Source: Brevibacterium limosum (lineage in GTDB: Bacteria; Actinomycetota; Actinomycetes; Actinomycetales; Brevibacteriaceae). From it: a stretch of DNA of 64,000 nt. Positions 12,152 through 21,163 of this stretch are shown one piece after another (the first letter of the stretch is position 1; every line of letters begins with the position of its first letter). Under the pieces are notes generated by a model. It was not told the DNA's origin, searched no databases, and saw nothing but the letters and a program-made list of their open reading frames with translations. Location of the stretch: positions 3,224,001 through 3,288,000 of the forward strand of contig NZ_CP050154.1 in assembly GCF_011617705.1 (NCBI RefSeq), given 5' to 3'. Made by a program: the position numbers and the translations under genes.

Positions 12152-13786
12152 TTACCGCCCCATCTGTTTGGAGGCCGCGAGCAGACGTTCACGGGCGTCG
12201 GCGAACTGCTTGAGTTCGGCCCGTTCGATCTTGCGTTCCTGCTCACCGCCGATTCCGGCGAGCACGCGCATCCGCGTCGTCGACAGCTTGCCGGAGGTGC
12301 GGATCATGGTCTTCATCTCCTCCTTGCCGCCCGGGAACGATTTCGCCCAGTCGCGGCCGTTCTTCCGGCCCTTCCACGTTCCGAGCATGTCGACCTCGGC
12401 GTGGGTGAGCCAGCCGGAGTTCGCATAGTCTCCGAGCATGTTCTGTGTGTGCAGCCGTTCGCTGCGGCGCAGAATGATCCCGAGAGTGACCCAGGCCGCG
12501 GAGAGGATGGCGCTGAGGACGATGAGGCCGATGATCTGCGGGAGCATTCCGTCCATGACGTCACGGGTCATCTGCCCGAGGACGGCGAGGAACGCCATCG
12601 AGGCGTTCCAGAAGCCGTGCAGGACCATGCCGAGCAGGAGACCGGGAAGCCACATGAGGATGAGCGACCACCAGGGCCATTTGCGAGCGGCGAAGCCGAT
12701 GGATACACCGGCGCAGGTCGAAAACGCAGTGTGCAGCAGCGGAGAGCCGAGACAGCGCATGGCGAATGTCACTGCCAGTCCCGGAAGTTCGCCGTCGTTC
12801 CACGACTGGCCGAGGTAGAGGATGTTCTCTGTGAAGGCGAAGCCGGCACCGATGAGTGAACCGTAGACGAGCCCGTCGAGGGGCCCTTCGAAGTGGCGCC
12901 GGGCGGCGAGGACGATGACGAGCAGGAGGATGGTCTTCGTCGATTCCTCGAGGATCGGAGCCTGAATGACTGCCCCGATGACGTCGGGCACCCCATTGAT
13001 GCCGACCATATAGAGCGCGACCTCACCGACGAGTGAGAAGCCGAGGGTGAGGATGACCGAGGCGACGGCCCCCCAGAGAAGACAGATGCCCAAGAGGAGC
13101 TTCGGCTGCGGTTTCCACCGGTCGAGCCAGAGCACATACGCGATGATGGCCAGAAGCGGGATCGCCGCGAGTCCGATGAGACCGAAGAGGCGGACGCCGA
13201 AGCTCAGTCCGCCGAGCAGAGCGAGGAGGCCGAGCCCACCGACGAGAACGACGAGCACGAGGATCGCGGCGACGAGGCGGACGATGTTTCCGGTCGAATC
13301 AGGTTCGGTCTCCGGCTGGGACTGGCGCACGGCACCGGTCCAGGGAGTGTCGGTGACGACCTGTTGGGGGGCCTGCATTCCTGCACGGACCCGCATCTCC
13401 TGAGTCACCGTCGGCGCGAACCGCGGCTGCGCATACACGCGAGCCTGGGCCGGCGGTGGCGCATACATCGCCGGCTGGCCTTGCGGCGGCATCGGATGGC
13501 CGGGAGCCGGCTGCATCACCGGCTGGCCCTGCATGGGCGGCTGCCCCTGCATGGGCGGCTGTTGCGGCCGCGGCCCGCCTGGCTGCTGGCCAGCCTGCTG
13601 CGGATTCGGATGCTGCGACCCCTGTGGCCGCGGCCGGAACCGATCATGATTCTGTTGCTGATTCTGCGGCGGCACCTGGTCCTGCCGAGGCACCTGGCCC
13701 TGGGCAGGGGGAATGTTCGGGTTCGGTGGGCCCTGCACCTGGGGCGGCTGCGGTCTCTGCGAACCGGGACCGTTCTGTGCCGACAT
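12152..13786 (-). CDS. PrsW-family intramembrane protease
   Basis: A 544-residue membrane protein. Residues 1-150 are a Pro/Gln/Gly-rich cytoplasmic segment with near-repeats such as MQGQPP. The remainder has about nine membrane helices and the PrsW glutamic/metalloprotease motifs: APILEESTKT (the EE pair), FAFTENILYL and LLHTAFS. PrsW proteases cleave anti-sigma factors in Bacillus, but no anti-sigma gene is in this window. I chose the ATG at 13786 because AAGGAC lies five bases upstream. A further in-frame start at 13822 lacks such a site. Confidence 0.88.
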   Translation of the reverse strand: MSAQNGPGSQRPQPPQVQGPPNPNIPPAQGQVPRQDQVPPQNQQQNHDRFRPRPQGSQHPNPQQAGQQPGGPRPQQPPMQGQPPMQGQPVMQPAPGHPMPPQGQPAMYAPPPAQARVYAQPRFAPTVTQEMRVRAGMQAPQQVVTDTPWTGAVRQSQPETEPDSTGNIVRLVAAILVLVVLVGGLGLLALLGGLSFGVRLFGLIGLAAIPLLAIIAYVLWLDRWKPQPKLLLGICLLWGAVASVILTLGFSLVGEVALYMVGINGVPDVIGAVIQAPILEESTKTILLLVIVLAARRHFEGPLDGLVYGSLIGAGFAFTENILYLGQSWNDGELPGLAVTFAMRCLGSPLLHTAFSTCAGVSIGFAARKWPWWSLILMWLPGLLLGMVLHGFWNASMAFLAVLGQMTRDVMDGMLPQIIGLIVLSAILSAAWVTLGIILRRSERLHTQNMLGDYANSGWLTHAEVDMLGTWKGRKNGRDWAKSFPGGKEEMKTMIRTSGKLSTTRMRVLAGIGGEQERKIERAELKQFADARERLLAASKQMGR

Positions 13787-14173
13787 AGATCGTCCTTCTG
13801 CAATGGGGGAAATTCCGCTCACCTCAGTCTAGAGTCCCAGCCCTGCGCAGGTGGCCTCGCAGTGTATCCGTCCAGCAACACTTCAGCCGACTGCCACGTT
13901 CTTCGGACGACGCCCCGAAGTCCACTCAACCATTTTCGGCTGTGGATGGTCGCGAATTGTTCGGCCCTGTGCCGGCCATGTGGCAGGCCGCAGACGCAGC
14001 TGCTCTATGCCCGCGCTCGTCGTCCGACGACCGAAATCCCCCACAATGCCCGTCCGGACCACTCCCCTCCCTCCGGAGATCGGCAGGTCCCCCACTTCCA
14101 CGTCACATCCTGTGGACGCTCAAAGCAGTATCCACAGCTCCTCAAACAGCCCTAGCTCGCCAGGCAGCTGCCC
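13787..14173. other. 387-bp gene-free region
   Basis: This lies between the divergent PrsW-like and LPXTG genes and must hold both promoters. I see no convincing coding frame, tRNA or terminator. The only structure noted is a short inverted repeat, CTGTGGA and TCCACAG, near 14110-14140, too weak to name. Confidence 0.5.
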
Positions 14174-16156
14174 ATGTCGAATCGGTCCATGACTACTCTC
14201 AGACTCGCATCGCTGCGCACCGCGCTGCTCCTCACCGTCCTCACTGTCGCTTCGCTCATCGGGCTGGGACCGGCTATGGCCGCGGGACCGCCTGCCAGCC
14301 TCGGCGAGGTGCCTGTGCTCACCGCTCCCGACGCCTACGGGCCGGGCATCTGGCACCATGCGAAACAGGGCAAGACCTGGTACGGCTCCTACCGGACCTT
14401 CCCCGACACTTCCGCCTACTGCATCGACGCGGGGAAGAAGTCTCCCCTGCCGAAGTACTTCGAGGACTCGAAGGCCGACAGAGTCACCTCGCCCCGCACA
14501 GCGTGGGCCCTGCACGAATACGCAGGCTCGAAGTCGAAGGATGTGCAGGCGGCACTGAGCGCGATGGCCCGCCTCGACAAGGCAGTCCCCCATGATCACA
14601 AGGTGCCGCCCCAGAAGCCGGCTGACCTGGGCAAGAAGTTCACTGCGGCCGCGAAGAAGCACTCGACGATCCTCGCCGAGGCCAAGAAGTTCGCAGGACC
14701 GTACACCCTCGACATCAGCCTCGAACCGGTGCTGCGCATGCCCGTGCTCGAACCCCATGCCGCCCCGGAGTCCGCCGCTTCTCCTGACTCCTGGGCCTCC
14801 GGTTCCGCCACCGACGACGGCAAGTCTGACGACGACAGTCCGAAGCTCCTCGGCACTCCCACCGATGAGGCGACACTGACGGTCTCCCTGCTCAGCGCCT
14901 CCGGGGCGCAGGTCCCCGACGTTGCCGTCGCGCTGAAGACTTCCGGTACGACGAAGGCTCCGACGACCCTGACCACGGGCAACGACCCCGTGACCACGAC
15001 GCTGCAGGCGAGCGCGCCCGGCACTCTGTCCGTGACCGCCTCGGCGAAGATCGCCCCGCAGTCCGTGCGCATCGTCGAACCGACGTCCGGCACGCGGGTG
15101 CAGCGAGTCATCACCCCGGACACTCCCGATTCCGTCACGGACAAGGCATCGCTGGATCTGAGTTCCCAACCGAAGGTGACCACCGAGATCTCCGACCAGA
15201 CGCCGACACCGGGTGAGACGGTCACCGACGAATTCACCGTCTCCGGCCTCATCGGCGACCACACCGTCACCGTCGAACACACCCTGTGGCAGACCGCGAC
15301 GGCCCCGAAGCAGGGCACGAAGAACGATGACGCTCGCGAAATCGGGTCCGTGACTTCGAAGGATGTCGGCAACGGCACCCATACGTCCGGTGAGGTCACC
15401 GTGCCGAAGGACTTCCGCGGCTGGCTGTACTTCACCGAGACGATCGCCGGGGACAAGACGACGAAGGAGTGGAAGGGCATCCACGGCCAACCTCGTGAGA
15501 CCGGATTCGTCCCGTGGACCCCGACCGCCGACACCGAGGCGGTGCTGCAGGGAACATCGACCCACGACGAGGTGGCTGTGACCGGTCTGCGACCGGGTTC
15601 CGAAGCCGTGCTCACCGTCACCGCCTACCATGTGGAGACCGAACCCGAGCAGTCGGAGGAGCCCGACGGCACGGAGCTGTCCGTGCAGGACTTCACCGTC
15701 AACGCCGACGAGGAAGGTCACGCCGAGATCAGCACGGAGCCGATCGAGATGCCCGTCGGCTGGGTCACCTATGTGACGACGATCGAGGGCAGCGATGTCA
15801 ATGCTGAGTGGACGAGTGACTGGGGCGTCCCCGCCGAAACCGTGCACCGGCCGGCCGAGGAGACGCCGTCCACTCCCCCGGCACCGCCGGGGACACCGAG
15901 CGCCCCGCCGGAGCAGCCGAGCTCGCCGCCCGAGCAGCCGAGCTCGCCGCCCGAACAGCCGGAACAGCCGGAGGCCCCGGAGAAGTCCGCGACCCCACCG
16001 GTCGAACCGGTCGCCGAGACTCCCGCGGCCCCGACCCCCGAACTGCCTCGCACCGGCACGACCGGCACCGGCATGCTCATCGGCTTGGGAATCGTCCTCG
16101 TCGGTCTCGGCACAACGATCCTGCTGATCTCCGGCAGCCGCCGCGACAGAGAATAG
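14174..16156 (+). CDS. LPXTG-anchored surface protein
   Basis: A 660-residue exported protein. It has an N-terminal signal peptide (charged start, hydrophobic LLLTVLTVASLIGL, cleavage near AMAAG) and a region around YCIDAGKKSP that resembles the start of Cys-containing adhesin domains. Several beta-rich repeat-like domains follow (KVTTEISDQTPTPGETVTD, LRPGSEAVLTVTAYHVE). A Pro/Ser/Glu-rich wall-spanning stretch lies at about 560-620 and includes tandem PSSPPEQ units. The sortase signal LPRTG is at 624-628 with a membrane segment and positive tail. The start could also be the ATG five codons on. No sortase gene is in the window. The ligand or role is unknown. Confidence 0.85.
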   Translation: MSNRSMTTLRLASLRTALLLTVLTVASLIGLGPAMAAGPPASLGEVPVLTAPDAYGPGIWHHAKQGKTWYGSYRTFPDTSAYCIDAGKKSPLPKYFEDSKADRVTSPRTAWALHEYAGSKSKDVQAALSAMARLDKAVPHDHKVPPQKPADLGKKFTAAAKKHSTILAEAKKFAGPYTLDISLEPVLRMPVLEPHAAPESAASPDSWASGSATDDGKSDDDSPKLLGTPTDEATLTVSLLSASGAQVPDVAVALKTSGTTKAPTTLTTGNDPVTTTLQASAPGTLSVTASAKIAPQSVRIVEPTSGTRVQRVITPDTPDSVTDKASLDLSSQPKVTTEISDQTPTPGETVTDEFTVSGLIGDHTVTVEHTLWQTATAPKQGTKNDDAREIGSVTSKDVGNGTHTSGEVTVPKDFRGWLYFTETIAGDKTTKEWKGIHGQPRETGFVPWTPTADTEAVLQGTSTHDEVAVTGLRPGSEAVLTVTAYHVETEPEQSEEPDGTELSVQDFTVNADEEGHAEISTEPIEMPVGWVTYVTTIEGSDVNAEWTSDWGVPAETVHRPAEETPSTPPAPPGTPSAPPEQPSSPPEQPSSPPEQPEQPEAPEKSATPPVEPVAETPAAPTPELPRTGTTGTGMLIGLGIVLVGLGTTILLISGSRRDRE

Positions 16157-16174
16157 GAGAGAGTGAATGCACGT

Positions 16175-16206
16175 CGCCCCCGACCGCAGATCAGCGGTCG
16201 GGGGCG
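16175..16206. terminator. Bidirectional terminator
   Basis: A 13-bp perfect stem (CGCCCCCGACCGC and its complement) around a six-base loop sits between the convergent LPXTG gene and the hpa operon. Confidence 0.8.
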
Positions 16207-16214
16207 ATGTGTGC

Positions 16215-17003
16215 TCAGTCCTGAACCCAGGTGTCGGCCCAGGCACGTGCCCCGTTCATCATCAGGCCGACATCGGCGCCGACGAGGACGAAGGACGCTC
16301 CGGCCTCCAGATACCTCCGTGCCTGGTCGGGGTCGAAGGCATTGACGCCGACGGGTTTGCCGGCAGCCTTCACCGCTTCGAAGGTGCGCGCCACCGCATC
16401 GGTGACGTCCGGGTGAGTCTGCTGGCCGAGCAGACCCATCGACGCGGCCAGGTCGGAGGGCCCGACGAAGATCTGGTCGATTCCGTCGACCGCGGCGATC
16501 TCTGCGGCATTGTCCACTGCGGTCGCCGATTCGATCTGCACGGTCAGGGACACGAACTCCTCGGCCCGCTTCAGGTACCCGTCCACGGCATTCCACCGGG
16601 AGGCCCTCGCCAGGGCCGAACCGACCCCGCGCACACCTCTCGGCGGATAACGGACGGCCGCCACAGCCGCCTCGGCGTCGGACTTCGTATCGACCATCGG
16701 CACGAGCAGATTCTGCGCGCCGAGGTCGAGGTACCCCTTGATGAGCACCCGATCATTCACCGGCACCCGGACGACGGGGGTGGCCGGGTAGCCGTTCATC
16801 GCGCGCAGCAGACTCGTCGTGGTCTCGAGTCCGATCGGGGAATGCTCGGCGTCGATGAGGACCCACTGCATTCCCGAGGCGGCGGCGATCTCGGCGGCCA
16901 CGGGCGAACCGGAGCACACCCACATCCCGGCCAGATATTCGCCGTCGCCGAGGCCGGCCACACGGCCTGAGAAGGTCTGCGGAAGTTCTACTCGAAACGG
17001 CAT
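16215..17003 (-). CDS. hpaI: 4-hydroxy-2-oxoheptane-1,7-dioate aldolase
   Basis: A 262-residue class II HpcH/HpaI aldolase. It carries WVLIDAEHSPIGLET (the catalytic His loop), VRVPVNDRVLIKGYLDLGAQNLLVPMV, the Glu of IESATAVDNAAEIAAVDGID, and FVGPSDLAASMGL. In homoprotocatechuate breakdown it splits 4-hydroxy-2-oxoheptanedioate into pyruvate and succinate semialdehyde. The ATG at 17003 has GGGAG upstream and overlaps the end of hpaH by 16 bases. It is the last gene of the hpa operon, followed by a strong terminator. Confidence 0.93.
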   Translation of the reverse strand: MPFRVELPQTFSGRVAGLGDGEYLAGMWVCSGSPVAAEIAAASGMQWVLIDAEHSPIGLETTTSLLRAMNGYPATPVVRVPVNDRVLIKGYLDLGAQNLLVPMVDTKSDAEAAVAAVRYPPRGVRGVGSALARASRWNAVDGYLKRAEEFVSLTVQIESATAVDNAAEIAAVDGIDQIFVGPSDLAASMGLLGQQTHPDVTDAVARTFEAVKAAGKPVGVNAFDPDQARRYLEAGASFVLVGADVGLMMNGARAWADTWVQD

Positions 17004-17773
17004 GTGATGGCTCCCAGCTCTCCGTAGTCGGCGTGGACTGTGTCACCGGGATGAACCCACATGGGGCGGGTGAACGATCCGGCGAGCACGGTCTCGCCCG
17101 CCTGCAGCACATCACCGTGTTCGGCGAGTTTGTTCGCCAACCACACTATTCCGCGGGCCGGATGGTCGAGCACGGCGGCGGCGACTCCGGAGTCCTCGAT
17201 CGTCTCGTTGCGGTAGAGCAGGGCGTTCACCCGGCGCAGGTCCACGGCATCGACGGCGACGGGACGGCCGCCGAGGACCATCGCGCCCAGTGCCGCATTG
17301 TCCGAGATGGTGTCGACGATCGTGCGGCCCTCCATCTCGATGCGCGAGGACAGGACCTCGAGAGCGGGGACGACGTACTCGGTGGCGCGGAGGACGTCGA
17401 AGAGACTGACGTCGGGCCCGCGCAGTTCGTCACGCAGCACGAAGGCGAGCTCGACCTCGATGCGCACCCCCGAATACTGCGCATGGTCGATCACGGACCC
17501 GGTGTCATAGACCTGGTCGGCGAAGATCGCCCCGTAGTCGGGTTCGGTGATTCCCGTCGCCTGCTGCATCGGCTTCGAGGTCAGGCCGATCTTGTGACCA
17601 TAGAGCCGACGGCCTGCGGCTTCCCCTCGACGGCGCCATTCGTTCTGCACCGCATAGGAGTCCTCGACCGTCATGTCCGGATACTTCGCGGTGAGCAGAC
17701 CGATCTTCGAGCGTGTCCGCTCCGCCTCCGCGAGATCGTCGGCGATGGCCGCGATCGTTTCCTCATCGAGCAT
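16988..17773 (-). CDS. hpaH: 2-oxo-hept-4-ene-1,7-dioate hydratase
   Basis: A 261-residue hydratase of the HpaH/MhpD family, part of the fumarylacetoacetase fold. Markers are [36 protein letters not shown] with metal-binding acids, and [16 protein letters not shown]. It hydrates 2-oxohept-4-ene-1,7-dioate to the substrate of HpaI. The ATG at 17773 follows AAAGGA. Family members act on different oxo-dienoates; the neighbours assign this one to the homoprotocatechuate pathway. Confidence 0.92.
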   Translation of the reverse strand: MLDEETIAAIADDLAEAERTRSKIGLLTAKYPDMTVEDSYAVQNEWRRRGEAAGRRLYGHKIGLTSKPMQQATGITEPDYGAIFADQVYDTGSVIDHAQYSGVRIEVELAFVLRDELRGPDVSLFDVLRATEYVVPALEVLSSRIEMEGRTIVDTISDNAALGAMVLGGRPVAVDAVDLRRVNALLYRNETIEDSGVAAAVLDHPARGIVWLANKLAEHGDVLQAGETVLAGSFTRPMWVHPGDTVHADYGELGAITCRFE

Positions 17774-17784
17774 ATGGATTCCTT

Positions 17785-18921
17785 TCAGAGCTGGTTGCCC
17801 AGCTTGCCCTCATTCTCATCCGCCCGGGTGTAGGAGAACCCGTCGGCGCCGATCGTCACGGCCATCTCCGAATCGTCCGTGCGCGCATGCACGGGCTGCG
17901 GGTTGCCGTCGAGGTCGAGGACGAGGGAGGCGTCTGTGTACCAGGACGGCACGACGGGATTGCCCCACCAGTCGCGGCGCTGATTGTCGTGGACGTCCCA
18001 GGTGATGACCGGGTTGTCCGGGTCGCCTGTGTAGTAGTCCTGCGTGTACACCTCGACGCGGTGGCCGTCGGGGTCGCGCAGGTAGAGGTAGAAGGCGTTC
18101 GAGACTCCGTGGCGGCCGGGGCCGCGTTCGATCGAATCGGACCGACGCAAGGCACCGAGCTTGTCGCAGATGGCGAGGATGTTGTGCTTCTCATGCGTTG
18201 CGAAGCACACATGGTGCATACGCGGTCCGTCGCCGCCGGTCATCGCCGTGTCGTGGACGGTGGATTTGCGGCGCATCCACGCGGCGTAGACCGTGCCTTC
18301 GTCGTCCTGGATGTCCTCCGTGACGCGGAAACCGAGGTCCTGCATGTACTTCACCGCCCGCGGCACATCCGGGGTGACCTGATTGAAATGGTCGAGGCGG
18401 ACGAGTTCGCCGGGGATGTGCAGGTCATAGCGCCATGACATGCGCTCGACGTGGTCGGATCGGTAGAAGAACTCGTACGGGAAGCCGAGCGGGTCGACCA
18501 CGCGCACGGAGTCGCCCACGCCCTTGACGAAGCCGTCGGGACTGCGGCGGACATCGCAGCCGAGTTCGGTGTAGAAGGCCACCGCCTTGTCGAGCTCTTC
18601 CGGGCTGCGGACTCGGTAGGAGAACGCGGCCACGGCAGCGACCTCGCCCTTGCGCAGGACGAGATTGTGGTGGATGAACTCTTCCGTCGAGCGCAGGTAG
18701 AGAGTGTTCTCATCCTCCTCGGTGACATAGAGTCCGAGCACGTCGACGTAGAACTCCCGGGAGGCGGCGAGGTCGGTGACGACGAGTTCCATATAGGCGC
18801 AGCGGAGGATGTCGGGCGGGCTCGCCTGCGGTGTGGCGATGGGGTTGTCGGTGACGATGCCCGTCTCCTGGCTGACGAAGTAGCCGGCCGAGGTCCGAGT
18901 CATTTCAGTGCGTTTCGTCAT
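17785..18921 (-). CDS. hpaD: 3,4-dihydroxyphenylacetate 2,3-dioxygenase (Fe extradiol)
   Basis: A 378-residue two-domain vicinal-oxygen-chelate extradiol dioxygenase that opens the homoprotocatechuate ring. Metal ligands are His178 (LDHFNQ), His237 (MHHVCF) and Glu290 (HRVEVYTQ). The second-sphere residues His223, Asn180 and Tyr280 are also present. All of these sit exactly 23 positions after His155, His214, Glu267, His200, Asn157 and Tyr257 as I recall them for the Brevibacterium fuscum enzyme. The 23 extra N-terminal residues include an added MTKRTEMTRTSAG stretch. A short C-terminal insertion of the B. fuscum protein is missing. The ATG at 18921 lies seven bases after the hpaE stop, so translation is likely coupled. 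Confidence 0.95.
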   Translation of the reverse strand: MTKRTEMTRTSAGYFVSQETGIVTDNPIATPQASPPDILRCAYMELVVTDLAASREFYVDVLGLYVTEEDENTLYLRSTEEFIHHNLVLRKGEVAAVAAFSYRVRSPEELDKAVAFYTELGCDVRRSPDGFVKGVGDSVRVVDPLGFPYEFFYRSDHVERMSWRYDLHIPGELVRLDHFNQVTPDVPRAVKYMQDLGFRVTEDIQDDEGTVYAAWMRRKSTVHDTAMTGGDGPRMHHVCFATHEKHNILAICDKLGALRRSDSIERGPGRHGVSNAFYLYLRDPDGHRVEVYTQDYYTGDPDNPVITWDVHDNQRRDWWGNPVVPSWYTDASLVLDLDGNPQPVHARTDDSEMAVTIGADGFSYTRADENEGKLGNQL

Positions 18922-18928
18922 GGCTGCT

Positions 18929-20434
18929 TCACTGCTTTCCGAAGACCGGGTTGTGGACCTCGCCGAGGTTGATGTGCACGGACTGCTGTTCCGTGTAGAA
19001 GTCGATCGACCGGTAGCCGCCCTCGTGGCCGAGGCCCGAAGCCTTGACACCGCCGAAGGGGGTGCGCAGGTCACGGACGTTGTTCGAGTTCAGCCACACC
19101 ATTCCCGACTCCACGGCCTGGGAGAAGTTGTGGGCGCGCTTGAGATCCGAGGTCCAGATATAGGCGGCCAGACCGTACTTCGTGTTGTTCGCCAGCTCCA
19201 GGGCCTCCTCGTCGGAGGAGAACGGGGTGATCGCGACGACGGGTCCGAAGATCTCCTCCTGGAAGATCCGGGCGTCGGGTGCGACATCGGCGAAGACGGT
19301 CGGTTGGACGAAGTTGCCGGTCTCGAAGCCGTCAGGGCGTCCGCCGCCGGCGACGAGGCGGGCCTCGGTCTTGCCGATCTCGACGTAGGACATGACCTTC
19401 TCAAAGTGCTCGGGGTGGACGAGTGCGGCCACCTCAGTGCTGGGATCCGACGGCAGACCGACCTTCACGCGCTCGGCCTGGGCGGCGTAGCGCTCGACGA
19501 ATTCGTCGTAGATCGACTCCTCGACGAGGATGCGCGAACCGGCGGTGCAGCGTTCCCCGTTGAGGGAGAAGACGCCGAAGATCGTGGCGTTGACGGCGGC
19601 GTCGAGGTCCGCGTCGGCGAAGACGACGGCCGGTGACTTGCCGCCGAGCTCCATCGACAGACCCTTGAGCCAGGGGGCGGCGTTGGCGAAGATCGTCTGT
19701 CCGGTCTTCGACTCACCGGTGAAGGAGATGAGCGGAACGTCGGGGTGCTTGACGAGCGAATCGCCGGCGAAGCCCTCCTCACCGAAGCCGTTGACCATGT
19801 TGAACACACCGCTCGGCAGTCCGGCCTCTTCGAAGATGCCCGGCCACAGAGAGGCCGAGAGCGGGGTGAACTCGGCAGGCTTGAGCACGACGGTGTTGCC
19901 GGTCGCGATCGCCGGTCCCAGCTTCCAGGACTCGAGCATGAACGGGGTGTTCCACGGGGTGATGAGCCCGGCCACGCCGATCGGTTTGCGGTTGACGTAG
20001 TTCGCCTGACGGCCGGGGACCTTGAAGGCGTCGTCGACCTGGGCGACAATGAGGTCGGCGAAGAAGCGGAAGTTCTCCGCTGCGCGTGCCGCCTGCCCCT
20101 TGGCCTGGGTGATCGGCAGTCCGGAGTCGAAGGACTCCATGGCCGCGAGTTCGTCCTTGCGGGATTCGACGATATCGGCGATCTTATTGAGAATGCGGGC
20201 ACGCTCACGCGGCAGCATCGTCGGCCACGGGCCCTCGTCGAAGGCCGTCTTCGCCGCGGCGACAGCGGCTTCGACATCGGCCTTCTTACCCGAGGCGGCC
20301 TTGATATAGGCCTCGTTCGTCACCGGGTTGAGCACGTCGAATTCGTCTCCGTCGATGGAGTCGACGAACTCTCCGCCGATGTAGTGGCGGATCTTCTCCG
20401 GCATATCTGCCGGCAGGGTTGTGGACTGTGTCAT
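18929..20434 (-). CDS. hpaE: 5-carboxymethyl-2-hydroxymuconate semialdehyde dehydrogenase
   Basis: A 501-residue NAD-dependent aldehyde dehydrogenase. The cofactor region is PWNTPFMLESWKLGPAIATGN, the general base lies in MELGGKSPAV and the catalytic Cys in LNGERCTAGSRI. FGGVKASGLGHEGG is near the C-terminus. Its position between hpaR and hpaD identifies the substrate as the ring-cleavage semialdehyde. AAAGGA lies upstream of the ATG at 20434. Confidence 0.93.
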   Translation of the reverse strand: MTQSTTLPADMPEKIRHYIGGEFVDSIDGDEFDVLNPVTNEAYIKAASGKKADVEAAVAAAKTAFDEGPWPTMLPRERARILNKIADIVESRKDELAAMESFDSGLPITQAKGQAARAAENFRFFADLIVAQVDDAFKVPGRQANYVNRKPIGVAGLITPWNTPFMLESWKLGPAIATGNTVVLKPAEFTPLSASLWPGIFEEAGLPSGVFNMVNGFGEEGFAGDSLVKHPDVPLISFTGESKTGQTIFANAAPWLKGLSMELGGKSPAVVFADADLDAAVNATIFGVFSLNGERCTAGSRILVEESIYDEFVERYAAQAERVKVGLPSDPSTEVAALVHPEHFEKVMSYVEIGKTEARLVAGGGRPDGFETGNFVQPTVFADVAPDARIFQEEIFGPVVAITPFSSDEEALELANNTKYGLAAYIWTSDLKRAHNFSQAVESGMVWLNSNNVRDLRTPFGGVKASGLGHEGGYRSIDFYTEQQSVHINLGEVHNPVFGKQ

Positions 20435-20446
20435 AACTTGTCCTTT

Positions 20447-21163
20447 CTACGAATCTTTCACATCTGTGGCTGATGCTGCGGTGGTCGTCTGCGAGTTCTG
20501 GAAGCTGTGCAGTGTGGCCGAGCGGTGCTCGCGCACGGCCCGTTCGATCTCCTGCGCCGAGGCGCGGGCCCGGATGAGGGCGACGATGCGCGAGTGCTCC
20601 TCCACCGACTCCAGCGCCCGCTCGGGGACGAAGGAGAACGTCGAATCCCGCAGGTGATTGAGCCGGTCCCATTCGAGTTCGACGAGGGTGCACAGCCGTT
20701 CGTTCGGGCAGCGCCGGTAGAGCGTTTCGTGGAACTCGTGGTTGAGCCGGGTGAATTCGGCAGGTTCGAATTCGTCGAGCAGTGCCCGCATCCGATCATT
20801 GATGTGCTCCGCCGCATCGAGATCACCGGCGCCGAGGTGGACCCGCGCTTGGGCGACGGCCGCTGCTTCGAGGATCGCGACCGTCTCCATCGACTGGGTG
20901 TAGGAGCCCTGATCGACCATGGCCACGCGGGCCCCGACATTGCGTTCGAAGGTCACGAGCCCGTCGGCTTCCAGTCGGCGGATGGCCTCGCGCACAGGCA
21001 CCACGGAGGTGTCGAGCTCGAGCGCGATCTGCGCAAGCACCAGTTTGTGCCCGGGCTGGTAGGTCTGATCGGCGACGCGTTCGCGGATCCACCGGTAGGC
21101 GGTTTCGGCCTTGCTCAGTGTCGGCGGGCCGGCCCCGGCAGCGGCTGCTGGTTCGGTCCTCAC
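20447..21163 (-). CDS. GntR/FadR-type regulator of the hpa operon
   Basis: A 238-residue regulator. The winged helix is at about 20-85 (YRWIRERVADQTYQPGHKL, VVPVREAIRRLEADGLV) and an FCD ligand-binding domain follows, with its His/Asp metal-site pattern (RLNHEFHETLYRRC, EEHSRIVALI). I chose the GTG at 21163 because it overlaps the upstream stop as GTGA and has GGAAGG at good spacing. An ATG at 21199 would need a 40-base overlap. It is inside the hpa operon and probably autoregulated. The motif at 22687-22701 is its likely operator. Confidence 0.85.
   Translation of the reverse strand: MRTEPAAAAGAGPPTLSKAETAYRWIRERVADQTYQPGHKLVLAQIALELDTSVVPVREAIRRLEADGLVTFERNVGARVAMVDQGSYTQSMETVAILEAAAVAQARVHLGAGDLDAAEHINDRMRALLDEFEPAEFTRLNHEFHETLYRRCPNERLCTLVELEWDRLNHLRDSTFSFVPERALESVEEHSRIVALIRARASAQEIERAVREHRSATLHSFQNSQTTTAASATDVKDS

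Noticed and set aside
14105..14145. CTGTGGA / TCCACAG inverted repeat
   Set aside because: The arms are seven bases with a long spacer. This is too weak to call an operator or a DnaA site.
14120..16246. 708-codon frame on the - strand
   Set aside because: It is the mirror of the LPXTG gene, is rich in Arg and Gly, and has no recognisable domain.
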